A stretch of DNA of 64,000 nt from Myotis daubentonii (GCF_963259705.1 NC_081848.1:54680895-54744894); one strand, 5' to 3'; positions 10,741 to 23,009 are shown, counted from the stretch's first letter. Numbers and translations are program-made. The notes: generated by a model not told the origin, from the letters alone.

Positions 10741-11739
10741 ATGCTAATATACACATTTATAAACTAGATATAAAAAACATGAAGAAAAGTAAACTGGAAC
10801 AAGGGATTATAAAAAAAAGAATACATATTTTTAACAATTATGAAGCATATTAATAATAATTGTTATTGGTGGTTTAAATTTCATGTGGCATATTCATTGT
10901 AGGTAGCTTTCCCATTTTCTTATAATCTATTCAGTTATATAAGACATTATCAATTTTTAAAAATTTTTTACTATTAAAAGTACTAAAGGCTCCATCCAGT
11001 TAGACATTATCAAACTTTTCCTACATTTCCAGTAATCATTACGTTCTCTATAAGAAATAAAGTGTAGGATCAGAAAGAGGAGGGAAAATAAAAATGATTT
11101 TATTTTCAGAAACAAAGATAGACTGCTGTTTAGGTATTTTCCCAAAAGTCCCTTCAACAAACTAATTACCATCAAATCTTACTAATTATACTTTCTCTGT
11201 ATTCAACTGGCATTCATTTCATAGAGTTCATGTCAGCTCTTTCACTTTCCATCCCTCTACTCCTACCAAGTCACAAATATAGTTAACTTTAGTTGATTGA
11301 TACAGATGAATAATAATATTTATTAGCACTACTCCATTTATGACAACTATGTGGACTCCACCCAGTGACTTAACAACAATGAAAAGACATCAGCATCATT
11401 TTCAAAGCTCTTTAGGAGAGTTCAGAATTCCAATTATTAATTCAAAAGCATATATCTAGTTAATTGTAGTCAAAAGTATATTTTTAGAATTTCCTCTCTT
11501 TAAGCCCAAGGATTCAAAAGTAATTTATAAATGAAACTGAAATAATGTGTGAATTAGCTGTTTACATGTTGTTACTGTGAAGAGTTTTAAATTTAAAATG
11601 AATTAATTTAAAAGGTCAGTTTTAATATCAGAGTTATTTTAGATGTACTCAGTGATACAAGCTACCTTAATCAGATACTCAATTTTGCATTTGTCTTAGT
11701 TTTTTAAATATCAGCTCTTTACCAAATTACTTTTCTAGA
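10741..11739. other. AT-rich single-copy stretch
   Basis: No gene or recognisable repeat. The sequence is AT-rich, with multiple stops in every frame. Confidence 0.45.
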
Positions 11740-11960
11740 ACTGTCGTTCTCAATCTTTGTGTTGATTAGAATCATCTGTAGAATTTTTTTAAATAAAGAT
11801 TCCTGAAAAAAAAATTCCTGGACTTCTGGATATTCTAATTCAATAGGTTGGGCATCAAGAACATGCATTTTAACAAGCACCCAAATCTAGTTACTTATCC
11901 AGTTAGTTAATCCAATTAGTGGTGCTCAGATCATACTTAGAAAAATACTGATCTAGAAAA
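11740..11960 (+). repeat. MER5A-like hAT DNA transposon relic
   Basis: Begins TGTCGTTCTCAATCTTTGTG, has CTAATTCAATAGGTTGGGCA and ATTTTAACAAGCACCC, and ends in a region resembling the reversed start. This is the order of the non-autonomous Charlie element MER5A. Heavily diverged. Confidence 0.6.
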
Positions 11961-13049
11961 CCCCAGTAGTAGCTACTTTAGGCCAATTATTAACAAACTA
12001 CTCTTCTCCCACGAATTCTAGGTCCCAGTACATTTCATTCCAAATCCATGATTCAAATATTAAAGCCATTTATTCAGTCAGTATTCTATGAAGGCCTGCA
12101 ACACCACCAGCAATCCTCTAATACTGCAAGGCTTGAAGACTATGTAATTTCTGCTGCAGGACTCAAAAATGACATATCGAGGCCTTTCTTAAACATCATT
12201 CTCTCACTAAACACACCTTCTTGCACCACACTGGACTGCCAAAGCTAGACTCATCAAAAATTTCAGACTAGCAGTATTACTTACACGTGAAATAACTGAG
12301 AGGCAATATTTGTGCTCTTTTCCACTCTGAAAATGTTAACAATAGCATATGAGGGTTTTGTGTGGTTTTTTTTCATTAACAAACACATCTACTCATTATT
12401 TTCCCTCCTTTGCCTTATGGAAGAAAAAAGAGTTTTTCAAGACATTTTTAGAGGAGTAAAAGCTGATTATATCAATTGAAATATAAATTATACCATTAAA
12501 CAACAAATGTGTGAATATATGAGATGTAAGACATTGTGTATGAAGGTTTGGGTACAGGGATAAACTCTAGAACTTGAGGTCTATTAAAAGACCTTACTGG
12601 GTCATCCACATTTGGAACATGACCTATAAAAATGCAATCAACTTTCAATTATCAACCAATGATTATCCACTTGCCACTTCTAGCTATATTTTAGGTCACT
12701 GATACGGTAGTCCTATAAATAACATCTATCCAATTCATTTATTTTATTCCTGGTATTTAAATTTTGGTTTCCTGCTATGTGCTATTTAACTCATCTCCTA
12801 ACCTCAGGAGACTTGAAGAATGACATTTAGCTTAACCAAGTTGATAAATTCAGGCTATTCCCTGTTTGGAGTAAACATCAAATAACTGAGCAATATGAGC
12901 AGGATCTGGAATGTTGAAGTTGTGAGACAACAACAGAATATTATGAAAAGGATACAGTTTATAACTACTAAATGTCCTTTTTCAGGGTGCCTTGTACATA
13001 TGTTGTGGCTAATGTTTAATAGCAAACTAAAATTTAATAGCTCCCGATC
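11961..13049. other. single-copy stretch, no gene
   Basis: No convincing gene. A minus-strand 42-bp interval at 12285-12326 has an acceptor (ATTTTCAG) and donor (GTAAGTAATA), but all three frames are open because it is so short. Confidence 0.4.
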
Positions 13050-13057
13050 ACCTAATG

Positions 13058-13269
13058 CAGCGGTTCTCAACCTGTGGGTCGAGACCCCTTTGGCAGTCGA
13101 ACGACCCTTTCACAGGGGTCACCTAAGACCATCCTGCATATCAGATATTTACATTACGATTCATAACAGTAGCAACATTACAGTTATGAAGTAGCAACGA
13201 AACTAATTTTATGGTTGGGTCACAACATGAGGAACTATATTTAAAGGGCCAGAAGGTTGAGAACCACTG
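13058..13269 (+). mobile_element. SPIN-like hAT miniature transposon
   Basis: Terminal inverted repeats CAGCGGTTCTCAACC and GGTTGAGAACCACTG enclose 212 bp. A perfect 8-bp target duplication, ACCTAATG, flanks it (13050-13057 and 13270-13277), the hAT hallmark. The internal CCTTTCACAGGGGTCACC and ATTACGATTCATAACAGTAG segments match the SPIN group, known from horizontal spread among tetrapods including Myotis. Non-coding. Confidence 0.9.
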
Positions 13270-13377
13270 ACCTAATGGATAGTCCAAACGCCTAAATATG
13301 TCACAAAATCTTCAAGATTTTCACCAGAGGTGTTCTTCCAATCTCTGGACCTTCTACTTCCTTTTTTAAAGTAATCA

Positions 13378-13782
13378 TCTACAATAATAAAAGAGAAAGA
13401 TGCAAATTGACTGTACCTCCGTGATGCCCACTAGCCAATCAGGCGTGGATATGCAAATTAACCCAACAAAGATGGTGGCGACCCCACCCCCCACCCCCAG
13501 CCGCTTTGGGCTCTGGGCAGCATGCATGCAGACACAGAGCAGCTGGGCAGGGCAGAACGCCTGCTATGAGGGGGAGGGCGGGGGCAGAGGATGCTACAGG
13601 AGCGGTGTTCCAGCTGGAGTAAAGACTAAAGACTCCAGCCGCAGTGAAGACTCCGGCCAGAGCAAAGGCAGAAGGCAGCGGCCAGACTGAATGCCTAGAT
13701 CCCGGGTGTTAGAGGAAAACCAGTGCCAGCAGCCAGGGGAAGGAAGGCCTATTGCACGAATCTTCATGCAACGGGCCTCTAG
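13378..13782 (+). mobile_element. Helitron (HeliBat-like), upstream member of a tandem pair
   Basis: The 5' end reads TCTACAATAATAAAAGAGAA, preceded by A (13377). The GC-rich interior has no Rep/helicase. A subterminal hairpin near 13754-13771 (TGCACGAATCTTCATGCA) is followed by CTAG (13779-13782). It joins directly to the next Helitron with no intervening host DNA. Confidence 0.85.
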
Positions 13783-13973
13783 TTCTATATAATAAAGAGC
13801 TAATATGCTAATTAGACCAGACGGCGGAACCACCTTCCAGGGTGACCTTCCAGAATGACCAGTGGGCAGAGGGCGGGGCTGCGAGGCAGCTGGGGCTGCT
13901 GCAAGGGCCGAGGCAGCAGCCAAGGCTGCAAGGGGCGAGCCCTTTGCACAAATTTCATGCATCGGACCTCTAG
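13783..13973 (+). mobile_element. short Helitron, downstream member of a tandem pair
   Basis: The 5' end reads TTCTATATAATAAAGAGCTA, a one-base variant of the TCCTATATAATAAAAG start. A subterminal hairpin, TTTGCACAAATTTCATGCAT, is followed by CTAG at 13970-13973 and then T. At about 191 bp it is the shortest Helitron here. Confidence 0.85.
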
Positions 13974-14029
13974 TCTTTTAATAATTTTTTGGTGCTGTCC
14001 ATTTGCCAGGCAATTTTTAGAGTGACATT

Positions 14030-14175
14030 ACAAGTAAATATATTAGTTATATTTTAAAGTAGGAAAACAGAGGCTTAGCCTTTTACCCACAATCATAAAA
14101 GTAGTATAAGATGAAGTCAAGATTAAAATTCTAGTCTGTCTGACTCCAATGTACATGCTCTAAGTCATTAGATTT
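14030..14175 (-). repeat. MIR SINE relic, reversed
   Basis: AAAACAGAGGCTTAGCC, then CCCACAATCATAAAAG and CTAGTCTGTCTGACTCCAAT, reproduce the reverse complement of the MIR core and 5' region. Confidence 0.55.
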
Positions 14176-14304
14176 TATTTCATTGTCTTCATATTCCCTC
14201 ATTCCAGCCATGCACAACTAAATCATAAGTCTTCACATATACCATGACTTTCCACATCTTCATGCTTTTGCCCATGTTTCTCCTGTTTTTGGGAAGGTCT
14301 TTTT

Positions 14305-14568
14305 TGGGGGTTTTTTTGCAGAGATAAAGTGATTTTATTTTTTTTCCCTTTATTGAATAAGATATTACAAATGTGTCCTTATCCCCCCAATGTCCTCTCA
14401 TCCCCCCAATCCTGCCCTCACCCTCACCCCTTGTTGTCCACATCCATTACTTATGCTTATATGCATGCATACAAGTCCTTTGGTTGATCTTTCCCCCTCA
14501 CCCCCACCCTCCCCTGCTTTCCCTCCAAGTTTTGAGCATCTGATCGATGCTTCTCTGTCTCTACATCT
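14305..14568 (-). mobile_element. L1 3' UTR fragment, reversed
   Basis: The reverse complement has GATCAACCAAAGGACTTGTA, ATGCATGCATATAAGCATAA and a G-rich patch ending in an AATAAAGGG-type tail, matching the bat L1 3' UTR seen at 3.8 kb and 45.1 kb. Similar GGGAAGGT(T)CTTTTT sequences on both sides (about 14291-14304 and 14569-14584) look like its target duplication. Confidence 0.8.
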
Positions 14569-14754
14569 GGGAAGGTTCTTTTTAAATCTTGTCTCTCCCC
14601 TCCACCAACTAATTCAACAATAATAAATAGTGCTAAAACGCAAATTCAGTGCTTGGCATTGTAGTAGGTAGGCATAAGAGATGAGTAGTGAGCAAGACAA
14701 AAATTTGGCCATTAAAGGGCTTATATTCCTTGAACTCCTCAATACCTGATGCAT

Positions 14755-14954
14755 GCCCGGCCAAGATGGCTCAGTGTTTGTGCATCGACCTATGAACTAG
14801 GAGGTCATGGTTCAACTCCCGATCAGGGCACATGCCCAGGTTGTGGGCTCGATCCCCAACCAATTAATGATTCTCTCTCACCATTGATATTTCTATCTAT
14901 ATCTCCCTCTCCCTTCCTCTCTGAAATCAATAAAAATACATTTTTAAAAAATAA
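14755..14954 (+). mobile_element. VES SINE
   Basis: Starts GCCCGGCCAAGATGGCTCAG, with TTCAACTCCCGATCAGGGCA, CTCGATCCCCAACCAATTAA and tail ATCAATAAAAATACATTTTT. The middle segment around the CAGGAGGCAGCC motif is deleted relative to other copies. Confidence 0.88.
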
Positions 14955-16026
14955 AGAAAAGCTGATTCAAAGTCACTGCTTTGATAAAAATTCCCTTTAT
15001 ATATATTCTTTTAAAACTAATTTCTTCTTCTGTTTTCTCATAGCACTTTATATGACCCTTCACCATTGGATATCATATTGTACTATAATTATTTATCTAT
15101 CTTAATCTCCCCCTCTAACCTATAATCTCTTTGACATAAAGACCCTCTTTCCTGCTTAAATCTGTATCCTGTCTTTAGCAGAACACTTGGTTCATAAGCA
15201 AGTGTTCTTTGAGTGAGTGAATAGAAAACTAGATCAAATACTTGTCTGTTTTTTAGTCTATATAAATTAAACATTTAAAAATATTGACTAGAGAGAAAAA
15301 CACTATAGTTTAATTTATAAACTCAGTCACAGACAAAGTGATAGTCACAACTATTTAAAGACATATTTACATCTTACTTGGGTGCTTTCTGGTGCTCAGG
15401 TTTATATTAGACATTAGACAATAACAATCTAACTCGCATTTTGGCCCATCTGCCATAACTATATAACTATTATATAGCCTCAATATGTAAGGTAAATAAC
15501 AGTATTCACCACAGTTGAAGCTTAGTTGTTATTAACTGAGAACTTAGACGCACAGCTGATGAAAATGCTAGAATTACTTCTTCAGTGTTCTGTTGTAATA
15601 GGAAAGAAATTACTATTTATTAAAAGTAAAGACATATGAGTAACAATAATTATGCAGAGCACAAATAATTTACACATGCATATTAATTTCTGTTAAAAAT
15701 AACATGATTTTAGATATACTCAAATTTATTCAAAAGAGGGATATGGTTTTAAGAACTGAAAGGTTAATCTTACAACATACTTTATACTTACTTTTAATTG
15801 CTTGCTTTTATATATTTTGCAAATCCAAATTATCTTTAATTAGTTTTCATATAAAGACATACACATAAAACACCAACCTGTAGGGTAACAGCCGAAGTAT
15901 GAAATCTGTATGTAAGCTTCCCTTTAAGAACATGAACTATGTGACAATAGTCTATTAGTTGTAGAATTATAGAATTTTTTATCTAGAAGAACCCAAATAG
16001 GAAATCATTTTCAACACCTTCATTTT
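14955..16026. other. AT-rich single-copy stretch
   Basis: No gene and no confident repeat. Several minus-strand GTAAGT-like sites near 15.8 kb have no matching acceptor. Confidence 0.45.
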
Positions 16027-16044
16027 AAAGATGGAGAAATTTGG

Positions 16045-16243
16045 CCAGGCCAGCTTGGCTCAGTGGTTGAGCATTGACCTATGAACCAGGAGGCCAGGGT
16101 GTAATACCTGGTGGGGGCACATGCCCGGGTTACGGGCTCGATCCCCAATGTGGGGTGTGCAGAAGGCAGCCCATCAATGATTCTTTCTCATCGTTGAGGT
16201 TTCTATCTCTCTCTGCTTTCTCTCTGAAATCAATAAAATAAGT
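16045..16243 (+). mobile_element. VES SINE with 18-bp target duplications
   Basis: Starts CCAGGCCAGCTTGGCTCAGT and carries the VES middle (GCTCGATCCCCAATGTGGGG) and CTGAAATCAATAAAATAAGT tail. Flanked by AAAGATGGAGAAATTTGG (16027-16044) and AAAGATGAAGAAATTTGG (16244-16261), a 17/18 match. This shows an L1-mediated insertion. Confidence 0.95.
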
Positions 16244-16840
16244 AAAGATGAAGAAATTTGGTGCCAAAAAGGTGAGCTAATTAACATTTTGGTTAGCATT
16301 TTAGTTTTCAGTTAGTTCCCTCCCACCTCCACTTCCCCTGCAAAAATAGGCTTTTAAAACAATTGTCATTGTTCTCCTTCCCTGCCACCTTAATAATATA
16401 CTCAGTTGTCAGACTAGCAGATGAGCAATTAATTGGACAGTTTCTGTTATTACTAAAGTAAACAAACCAAATGTACACATTAAGAAAGAGAACTATGAAA
16501 TATTTAAAATAACTAGTAAATCAGGGGTTAATACACTGAATACATGTAAGGTACATCCTCAGACTTATAAATGACCAAAAATATTTAAGACATGATCCCA
16601 GTCCTTAAGTTATTTGCAATAGCTGACCCCATCACACCTTTCTAAATCTTCCATAACTTTCCTATATAAAACCTCTTCTCTTAAAAACAGTGCCCTACTT
16701 CACACTCATGAAAATACCTCATATTTTTGCAAGCCCATAACTTGAGTCTTGCTTTACTTCCTGCCTATAATGTTTCTTCATCCCTTATGAAAGCTTACCC
16801 AGACTTCATAGCCCATTTCAGTTCAACCTATCCCTTAAAG

Positions 16841-17151
16841 CAGTGGTTCTCAACCTTCCTAATGCCGCGACCCTTTAATACAGTTCCTCATGTTGTGGTG
16901 ACTCCCAACCATAAAATTATTTTCGTTGCTACTTCATAACTGTAACTTTGCTACTGTTATGAATCGTAATGTAAATATCTGATATGTAGGAGGTATTTTC
17001 ATTGTTACAAATTGAACATAATTAAAGCATAGTGATTAATCACAAAGACAATATGTAATTATATATGTGTTTTCCAATGGTCTTAGGCGACCCCTGTGAA
17101 AGGGTCATTCGACCCCCAAAGGGGTCGCGACCCACAGTTTGAGAACCGCTG
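16841..17151 (-). mobile_element. SPIN-like hAT miniature transposon, opposite orientation
   Basis: Begins CAGTGGTTCTCAACCTTCCT and ends GTTTGAGAACCGCTG. The target duplications CCTTAAAG (16833-16840) and CCTTAAAA (17152-17159) match at 7 of 8. It shares CATTCGACCCCCAAAGGGGT and ATTACGATTCATAAC-type segments with the 13.1-kb copy in reverse order, but has an extra AT-rich centre of about 100 bp, so it is another subtype. Confidence 0.88.
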
Positions 17152-17504
17152 CCTTAAAATCTTCTCTGGTCTCTTATTTGGCCTTTATCATACACTGGCT
17201 TCCATTCTAAATCATTCATATATTGACATTAGCTTCCACCCAGATTATAATCTCCTGAAGGGTGGGGACAATTTATGCATCTCTGTAAACCCAGAAGTGC
17301 TCCCCATCTTTTATATTCCATGGCATGCAGATTAAAAGTTAATATTTGTATGGCATGTTGAAGGAAACTCTCAAGGATGCTCGTGGCTAGACGTGCTTGG
17401 CCCAAGGCTCCAACCAACCCAAACTCTATTTGACACCCTAAAGGCTGGAGGGATCAAGATCTTAGAACATTTGTAGCTTTCTTTTAGCATAATTGCAAAT
17501 AAAA

Positions 17505-17650
17505 TTAGTTAAATTAAGATGAGATCATAGTGAAATAGAGTGAGCTCCTACTATAGTATGACTGGTGTCCTTATCAGAAGACGGGCATGTAAAGACACAG
17601 GAAGCACACCATGGATGATGGAAAGCAGAAGTTGGAGTAATCTTTAGCAC
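17505..17650 (+). repeat. MLT1-like LTR fragment (ERVL-MaLR)
   Basis: AAGATGAGATCATAGTG, then ATGACTGGTGTCCTTATCAG, GACACAGGAAGCACACCATG and AGTTGGAGTAA follow the order of the internal part of MLT1-type long terminal repeats. Only a fragment; no viral coding sequence. Confidence 0.5.
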
Positions 17651-17729
17651 ATGTACAGTCTATTGTCTAGGATGGGACTACCAAGACTTTTATTTCCCCT
17701 ACTGTCTTCTTTTTACTATTCTTTTTTAA

Positions 17730-17965
17730 TTTATTTTAATCCTCACCTGAGGATATGTTTTCTTCACTGATTTGAGAGAGAGAAACAGGGAGAGGGGGAG
17801 AGTGAAAAATTGATATGAAAGAGAACATCGATTGGTTGCCTCCCTTATGTGTCCTGACTGGGGATCAACCCCACAACCTGAGTATGTGCCCTGACTGGGA
17901 AACGAACCCGAGATCCTTTGGTGCCCAGGATGACTCCCTAACCATTTAGAAACACTGGCCAGGGT
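17730..17965 (-). mobile_element. older chiropteran tRNA SINE, reversed
   Basis: The reverse complement begins CCTGGCCAGTGTTTC and ends in CAGTGAAGAAAACATATCCTC with AGGTGAGGATT, an ending also present in the copy at 36.1 kb. More diverged than the VES SINEs around it. Confidence 0.75.
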
Positions 17966-18229
17966 GGGATAACCAAGTCTTTTCTCCTCTGTTTCAAAAG
18001 AAGCTCACTTTTTTCCATCAGTTTAGTATAAGGGAAAGCTAAGACAGAGAAGTCATAAGTTCCCTCCTATCTGTAATCTAAATCTGACAGTAGCCCCCAC
18101 TAGATTGATGAAAAGAATAACATTTTATCTAGCAGCTTTATCATCAGCAGAAAATATTAATGCTATTTTTAAAAATAATTATTTACTACCATTCCTATTT
18201 CTCCCATTTAAGTTAAAATTTAAAGGTAA

Positions 18230-18545
18230 TCTATATATATAAAACCCTAAGGGGACATCCGACCATCCAACCATCTGACCGATAGCTATGATGCACACTG
18301 ACCACCAGGGGACAGACACTCAACGCAGGAGCTGCCGAGCTGCGGTGACTTGGCAGCTGCAGTTCTTGGGTGATGCACCTGAAACCAGAGAGGAGGGAGC
18401 CCGATTCCAGGGTGTGTCACCTGAGAACCGCCCTCTCACAATCTGGGACCCCTTGGGGGATGTCAGATAGCCGGTTTGGACCCAATCCCCGCTAGCTAGG
18501 CTGAGGGACCCCACCAGTGCACGAATCTGTGCACCGGGCCTCTAG
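18230..18545 (+). mobile_element. Helitron (HeliBat-like), complete ends
   Basis: Preceded by A, starts TCTATATATATAAAACCCTA, and ends with the subterminal hairpin GTGCACGAATCTGTGCAC, then CGGGCCTCTAG and a T. 316 bp, non-coding. The AGCCCGATTCCAGGGTGTGT stretch is shared in reverse with the Helitron at 57.2-57.6 kb, so these two belong to one subfamily. Confidence 0.9.
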
Positions 18546-18949
18546 TATAATATAGAAATACAAAAATAGGTAAACAGAGAGCCTAGATTACTGCTACTCC
18601 AAACACAATTCTACTGTATTTGTATTTGTATTAACTGCATTTCTATTTTCTAACTAGGATCTCAGGCATTCATTTTTCTTGTTATTTATAACAATAAATG
18701 GCCAATATGTAATGGCATTTATCAACTGCTCACTGAAACAAAGGAACTGTATCAGGGCTGACACAAGTGATTGACCTGATTAGAGAAATGTATATAATAG
18801 CTGGTTTTACAATTAATATTACAGATAAAGGGCCAAGTATCAGGAAGTTCTTTTTGTTATTCCTCTAAAAAAATACTACATAAATCTTCTATAAATAAAT
18901 CCTAATGATCCAAATGAATAAGTCACACACCTCACATGGCCAACAGCAC

Positions 18950-18950
<1 letters not shown>

Positions 18951-18995
<45 letters not shown>
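18951..18995. repeat. poly(A) tract of 45
   Basis: An uninterrupted run of 45 A. No obvious SINE or L1 body precedes it and no target duplication is apparent. Its length in any individual or assembly is probably unstable. Confidence 0.9.
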
Positions 18996-18997
<2 letters not shown>

Positions 18998-21900
18998 TCC
19001 AAATCCTTTATCTCCCAGGGTATAGGTGCTTCTTTCCACGCAGAGTTCAGAACTTGAGATTTCTATTCTTAAATTTTATTCACAAACTGCCTTTTCATGG
19101 CGTCATTGCCTATATAATAAATTGAATTTCCCCAAGTGAAACTACAGTAGGGCAGCAGAGTGTATAGTAGTCTTTTCATAGCAAGATTGTCCCAATAATT
19201 TCTACACTGTGTAATTTCAGTTAAAGCTGCTAACCACAGACTATAATTAAGTTAACATTCAAGACTTCACTACACCTCTCTATAAAGTGTAAACACAATT
19301 TGGCATACAACTGGTACTTCTGAAGTGTGTGGATTCTCTTTCACTCTTACAGTTGAACTATCCATTGCACACTTTAAGTTCCATACATAGACACCAAGCA
19401 CTGAAGGAAACAGGAAATATTATGCTAACATGACTATATTATTGATGAATAAAAAAACATAACCCCAAGGCTAAGCTGCCAAATAAGTAGTGAATTAATT
19501 TCTGTAAAGTACTCCAATATTACAAAGGTGTGTTGAAAGGTGTCTGCTCATGTTTCAAATTAAACGCACTGCTGGTCAGCATTAGCACCTCAGCTTTGAA
19601 CACCAGCCATTTGCCTATAACACTTCAGGGGCTAGGAAAAACGGATTTGCCGTTCACACTGGAATAATTAGAACATGTCAGGAAGAATTAATTTCCTCAT
19701 TTTTCAAAAGGATACACAGAAATTACCATGTTATTATATGACAGGGTCCCTTGGAGAATTATATTAAATTTAATTTCTAGCGCAGCCCACACAACAAATT
19801 AAAGTCATAAATAAGATGGAAAGAAGCGGGACGCAGAGCATATGTTTATGGCAATGAGTGAAGCCAAGGGACCAGAAACAACTATCTTCATTTCATTTTA
19901 TTTAAATCAGCCAGACACTGTGTATCTGAATGACAGCACTTGTTAATGGTGCTGAGATTATAGGCTCCTTAATTTTAGAAAACAGAAGCAGTCAGTCAGT
20001 GTCTGAAATAGTACATTTCCTACAATGCAAAAATTAGTATAAATTTACTCCCTTTCAAGTCAATTTCTTTTTGCCCTGCAGCAAGTTTAACAAAGATAAA
20101 CTTATTTTTAATAATACTGTTCCTCTATTTGTCTTCTCTTTTGGCAATTTTTTGGGTCAAAAAAAATGAGAAAAGTTAAACAGAAGAGTTACAAGGATAA
20201 GTAAAATTTGCAAACATAAACTTTGTCCAAAATACAAGCTTCCTGCTTCATCCTTTAAATACATCTACCAATTTAGAACTGAGAGACAAAACGTGTTTTT
20301 TATATTAAACTCAAACTGTCTTCCTTACACTGCCTATCAAATCGGAGTAAAACTTATAAGGGTATTGTTTAACCACCTTAAAAGCACTAGACTTTTTAGC
20401 TATTCATTAAGTCCAAATATGCGTATGGAGCAGACAAGATTACTTAGCACTGATAATGTACCTACCACTCAATGGCCAGAGACGTCCCTACTTCCTTCTC
20501 CTCCTGCTAAAGAGTCTCTCAAGTATCACCGTTCTACCTCAGTTAGCCATGGGCAGTCAAAAAAAGGTTTTCACTCGTGGTCCTATCATCCACTCTGAAA
20601 TCAGCCCGAGCCCAACATAGAAACATTAATGAAACTTTAATAAATGTATTATAAAATATGAATGATATTATTGATCCCCTCCCTTCTTATGTACATTTTT
20701 ATTTGTTATTTAAGTGATGGATAAAATAACAAGACTGGAAGCAAGTATATAGGACTCTCTTAATTTTTTCCTATATACTATAAAAAAGACTCAAGGTGTC
20801 CTATAGAAATTAATACTCTTGCATTGAGACATCAGCACCTTCTCCAACACTTAAGACTGGCATTTCAGACCTAACAGCAATCCAAATGCTTCAAACACCA
20901 GTTATCAAAACAATTTCTATTGAGTTATTTACCCACTCAAAATTTCTTAAGAACACATAATTATATTATCTTCCAACATGAAATATACTCAATGTATAAC
21001 AAATGCAAAAAAATAAGGGGTGATATTTAGAAAATTATTTTAAATTACTAAAGTAAACACAATGAAGAAAAAGAGTCACTGATAATTTGCTAAACTTTTT
21101 CTCCTTCCGACATAGATTTAATCTCCACATATTCACCTACAAATTCTAAAGCATAAATGTTAAGATGACTCAAAGCCCCAGAAACATGCTGGCAACTTTA
21201 TCGTGCTTAATAACTGAAAACATCCTTAAGGTGAAAAAAGAGTTTGTACACTTTAAGAAATGACTGTCGTGAAACTGAACACTCCCTGGGGTGCAACAAA
21301 CTTTAAATAATTTGTGAATCAATTAACTGGTGACTCTCTTCATAACACAGATTTCACACTCCCAGGTCACTGCATTATCAGCCTGATACGAATCATAACA
21401 TTTTGGAGAAAAGTTCATAATTGAAATCATTAATTAATTTAACAGGACTTTTAGTTATGCATTGCATTAAACAGCTGTAAAGGAGCAGAGATTAATTAGT
21501 TGTTTCTCTGACAATTTTCACTGCTGTTATTACTTGGAAAACTTTTCAACTTGAAAAGCACATCATGCTCTCTGTAATCTGGTAGTGACCTATCGAAGCA
21601 ATTTAAAGTTGAAGGAACTGTAACTTTTCTAAAATAAAGTCTGAAACCTTTGAGGTGTTTCTTTCTCTAGAATAAAAATAAAAAATTTAAATATCAAACA
21701 TTGTAAAGTCTGAAAATCTCCAGATGTGAAAATGCATCTGGAATAAAGTCTAAAAGCATATGTATATAAAGCACATAGTACAAATAAAACACATAGTACA
21801 AGTATATATCTTGAGAAACTCACAAGATGAAAACAAAGATATACCCAGCTAGCAGTTTCATGAAGCTAGTGAGATGATATGCATTTACATGTTTTGTATA

Positions 21901-22429
21901 GCCTTCTTTTTCTCTTAAAAGCAAAAATAAAAACTATTAACCATAAATAAACTGTATTTATTGCCTTTACTTCTTAGAATTTAGAAGTAAATCCATTTGA
22001 CTGACCTACAAGTTGTCTAGCAAGGCTGACAAGGTACAGGTAATTTCACAAAGCACAATTTCAAGGGAAAGTGACAAGCAATTTTTTCAATAAATTACTC
22101 CAAACTCCTTTCATATCACATCATACTTGGCATAACTTCATTATTTTAACAGCTTAATATCTCATCTCACATGCTATAGTAAAAGCACTAAAAGGTATAT
22201 CATGGAAATTCTAGTAAAATATTTAATAGTCTAGAAAAATCTCCATCTTACTCAAATTAATTAACTAAAATTAAACATTTTCCAGGTTCCTATCAGAAAA
22301 CAATGGCACTACTCAAAACTCTCACGTATTGTGTTGTTGTTTTTCCAGTCTAATCTCTTTCCCTAACCCCTCTGCTGTACCCATGGCAATGATACCGAAT
22401 TATTACAATTCTCAAAACATAGCAGGCCC
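18996..22429. other. repeat-poor single-copy block
   Basis: About 3.4 kb with no recognised young repeat and no gene. It has low-complexity-free AT-rich stretches of the kind seen in conserved non-coding DNA (for example near 19.6-20.0 kb and 21.4-21.6 kb). The open frames present (such as 20293-20598 on plus) show no familiar domain. Confidence 0.4.
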
Positions 22430-22760
22430 TTTCAATGTCTGGGTACTTTTACAAATGCTATATCTTCAGCTTAGAATAGTCTAACTCCACATCCTCATTA
22501 CTCCTTTAAGAAGCAGCTCAGATGCTAACCTATTTATTCTTGAAGCCTTCCCCCCAGTTCTCCCTGGCAAATTGCAAATTTCTGTTTTTCTTACTTCTTT
22601 CATACCCTAATTCTAAGACTAATGTGTTATTATAATTTCTCTCTTCACTTGTCTCTCCACTAGTTTTTTTATGCTGGCTAAAGGCTAGCTTTAGTATGCT
22701 ATTCACATTTAAATCTTCAATATGTCTATCTGAAACCTATTAAACCTTCTGTAAATGTCT
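22430..22760 (+). repeat. L2 LINE 3' fragment
   Basis: GCAGCTCAGATGCTAACC, ATTCTTGAAGCCTTCCCCCC and TCTCTTCACTTGTCTCTCCA follow L2 order. Highly diverged. Confidence 0.6.
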
Positions 22761-22783
22761 GTTGATTATAAAAGGAATAAATA

Positions 22784-22975
22784 GGGAAAGGGGGTGGGAG
22801 AAGGTCAAAGAAGCTAAAAAGGGGATAAATGGTGATGGAAGGAGACTTGACTTGGGGTGGTGAACATACAATACAAAATACAGATGATGTGTTATAGAGT
22901 TGTATACCTGAAACCTATATTTTATTAACCAATGTCACCCCCTATAAATTCAATAATAATTTAAAAATAAAAATA
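22784..22975 (+). mobile_element. 5'-truncated L1 3' end with target duplications
   Basis: A 192-bp L1 3' UTR: GGAGACTTGACTTGGGGTGG, ACCTGAAACCTATATTTTAT, CCAATGTCACCCC and an A-rich tail. The 14-bp repeat AAAAGGAATAAATA flanks it at 22770-22783 and 22976-22989. The body matches the L1 piece at 28.5 kb. Confidence 0.93.
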
Positions 22976-23009
22976 AAAAGGAATAAATAAATGAATGTGC
23001 ACATATTTA

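Noticed and set aside
12285..12326. Minus-strand 42-bp exon
   Set aside because: All three frames are open by chance at this length, so nothing favours coding.
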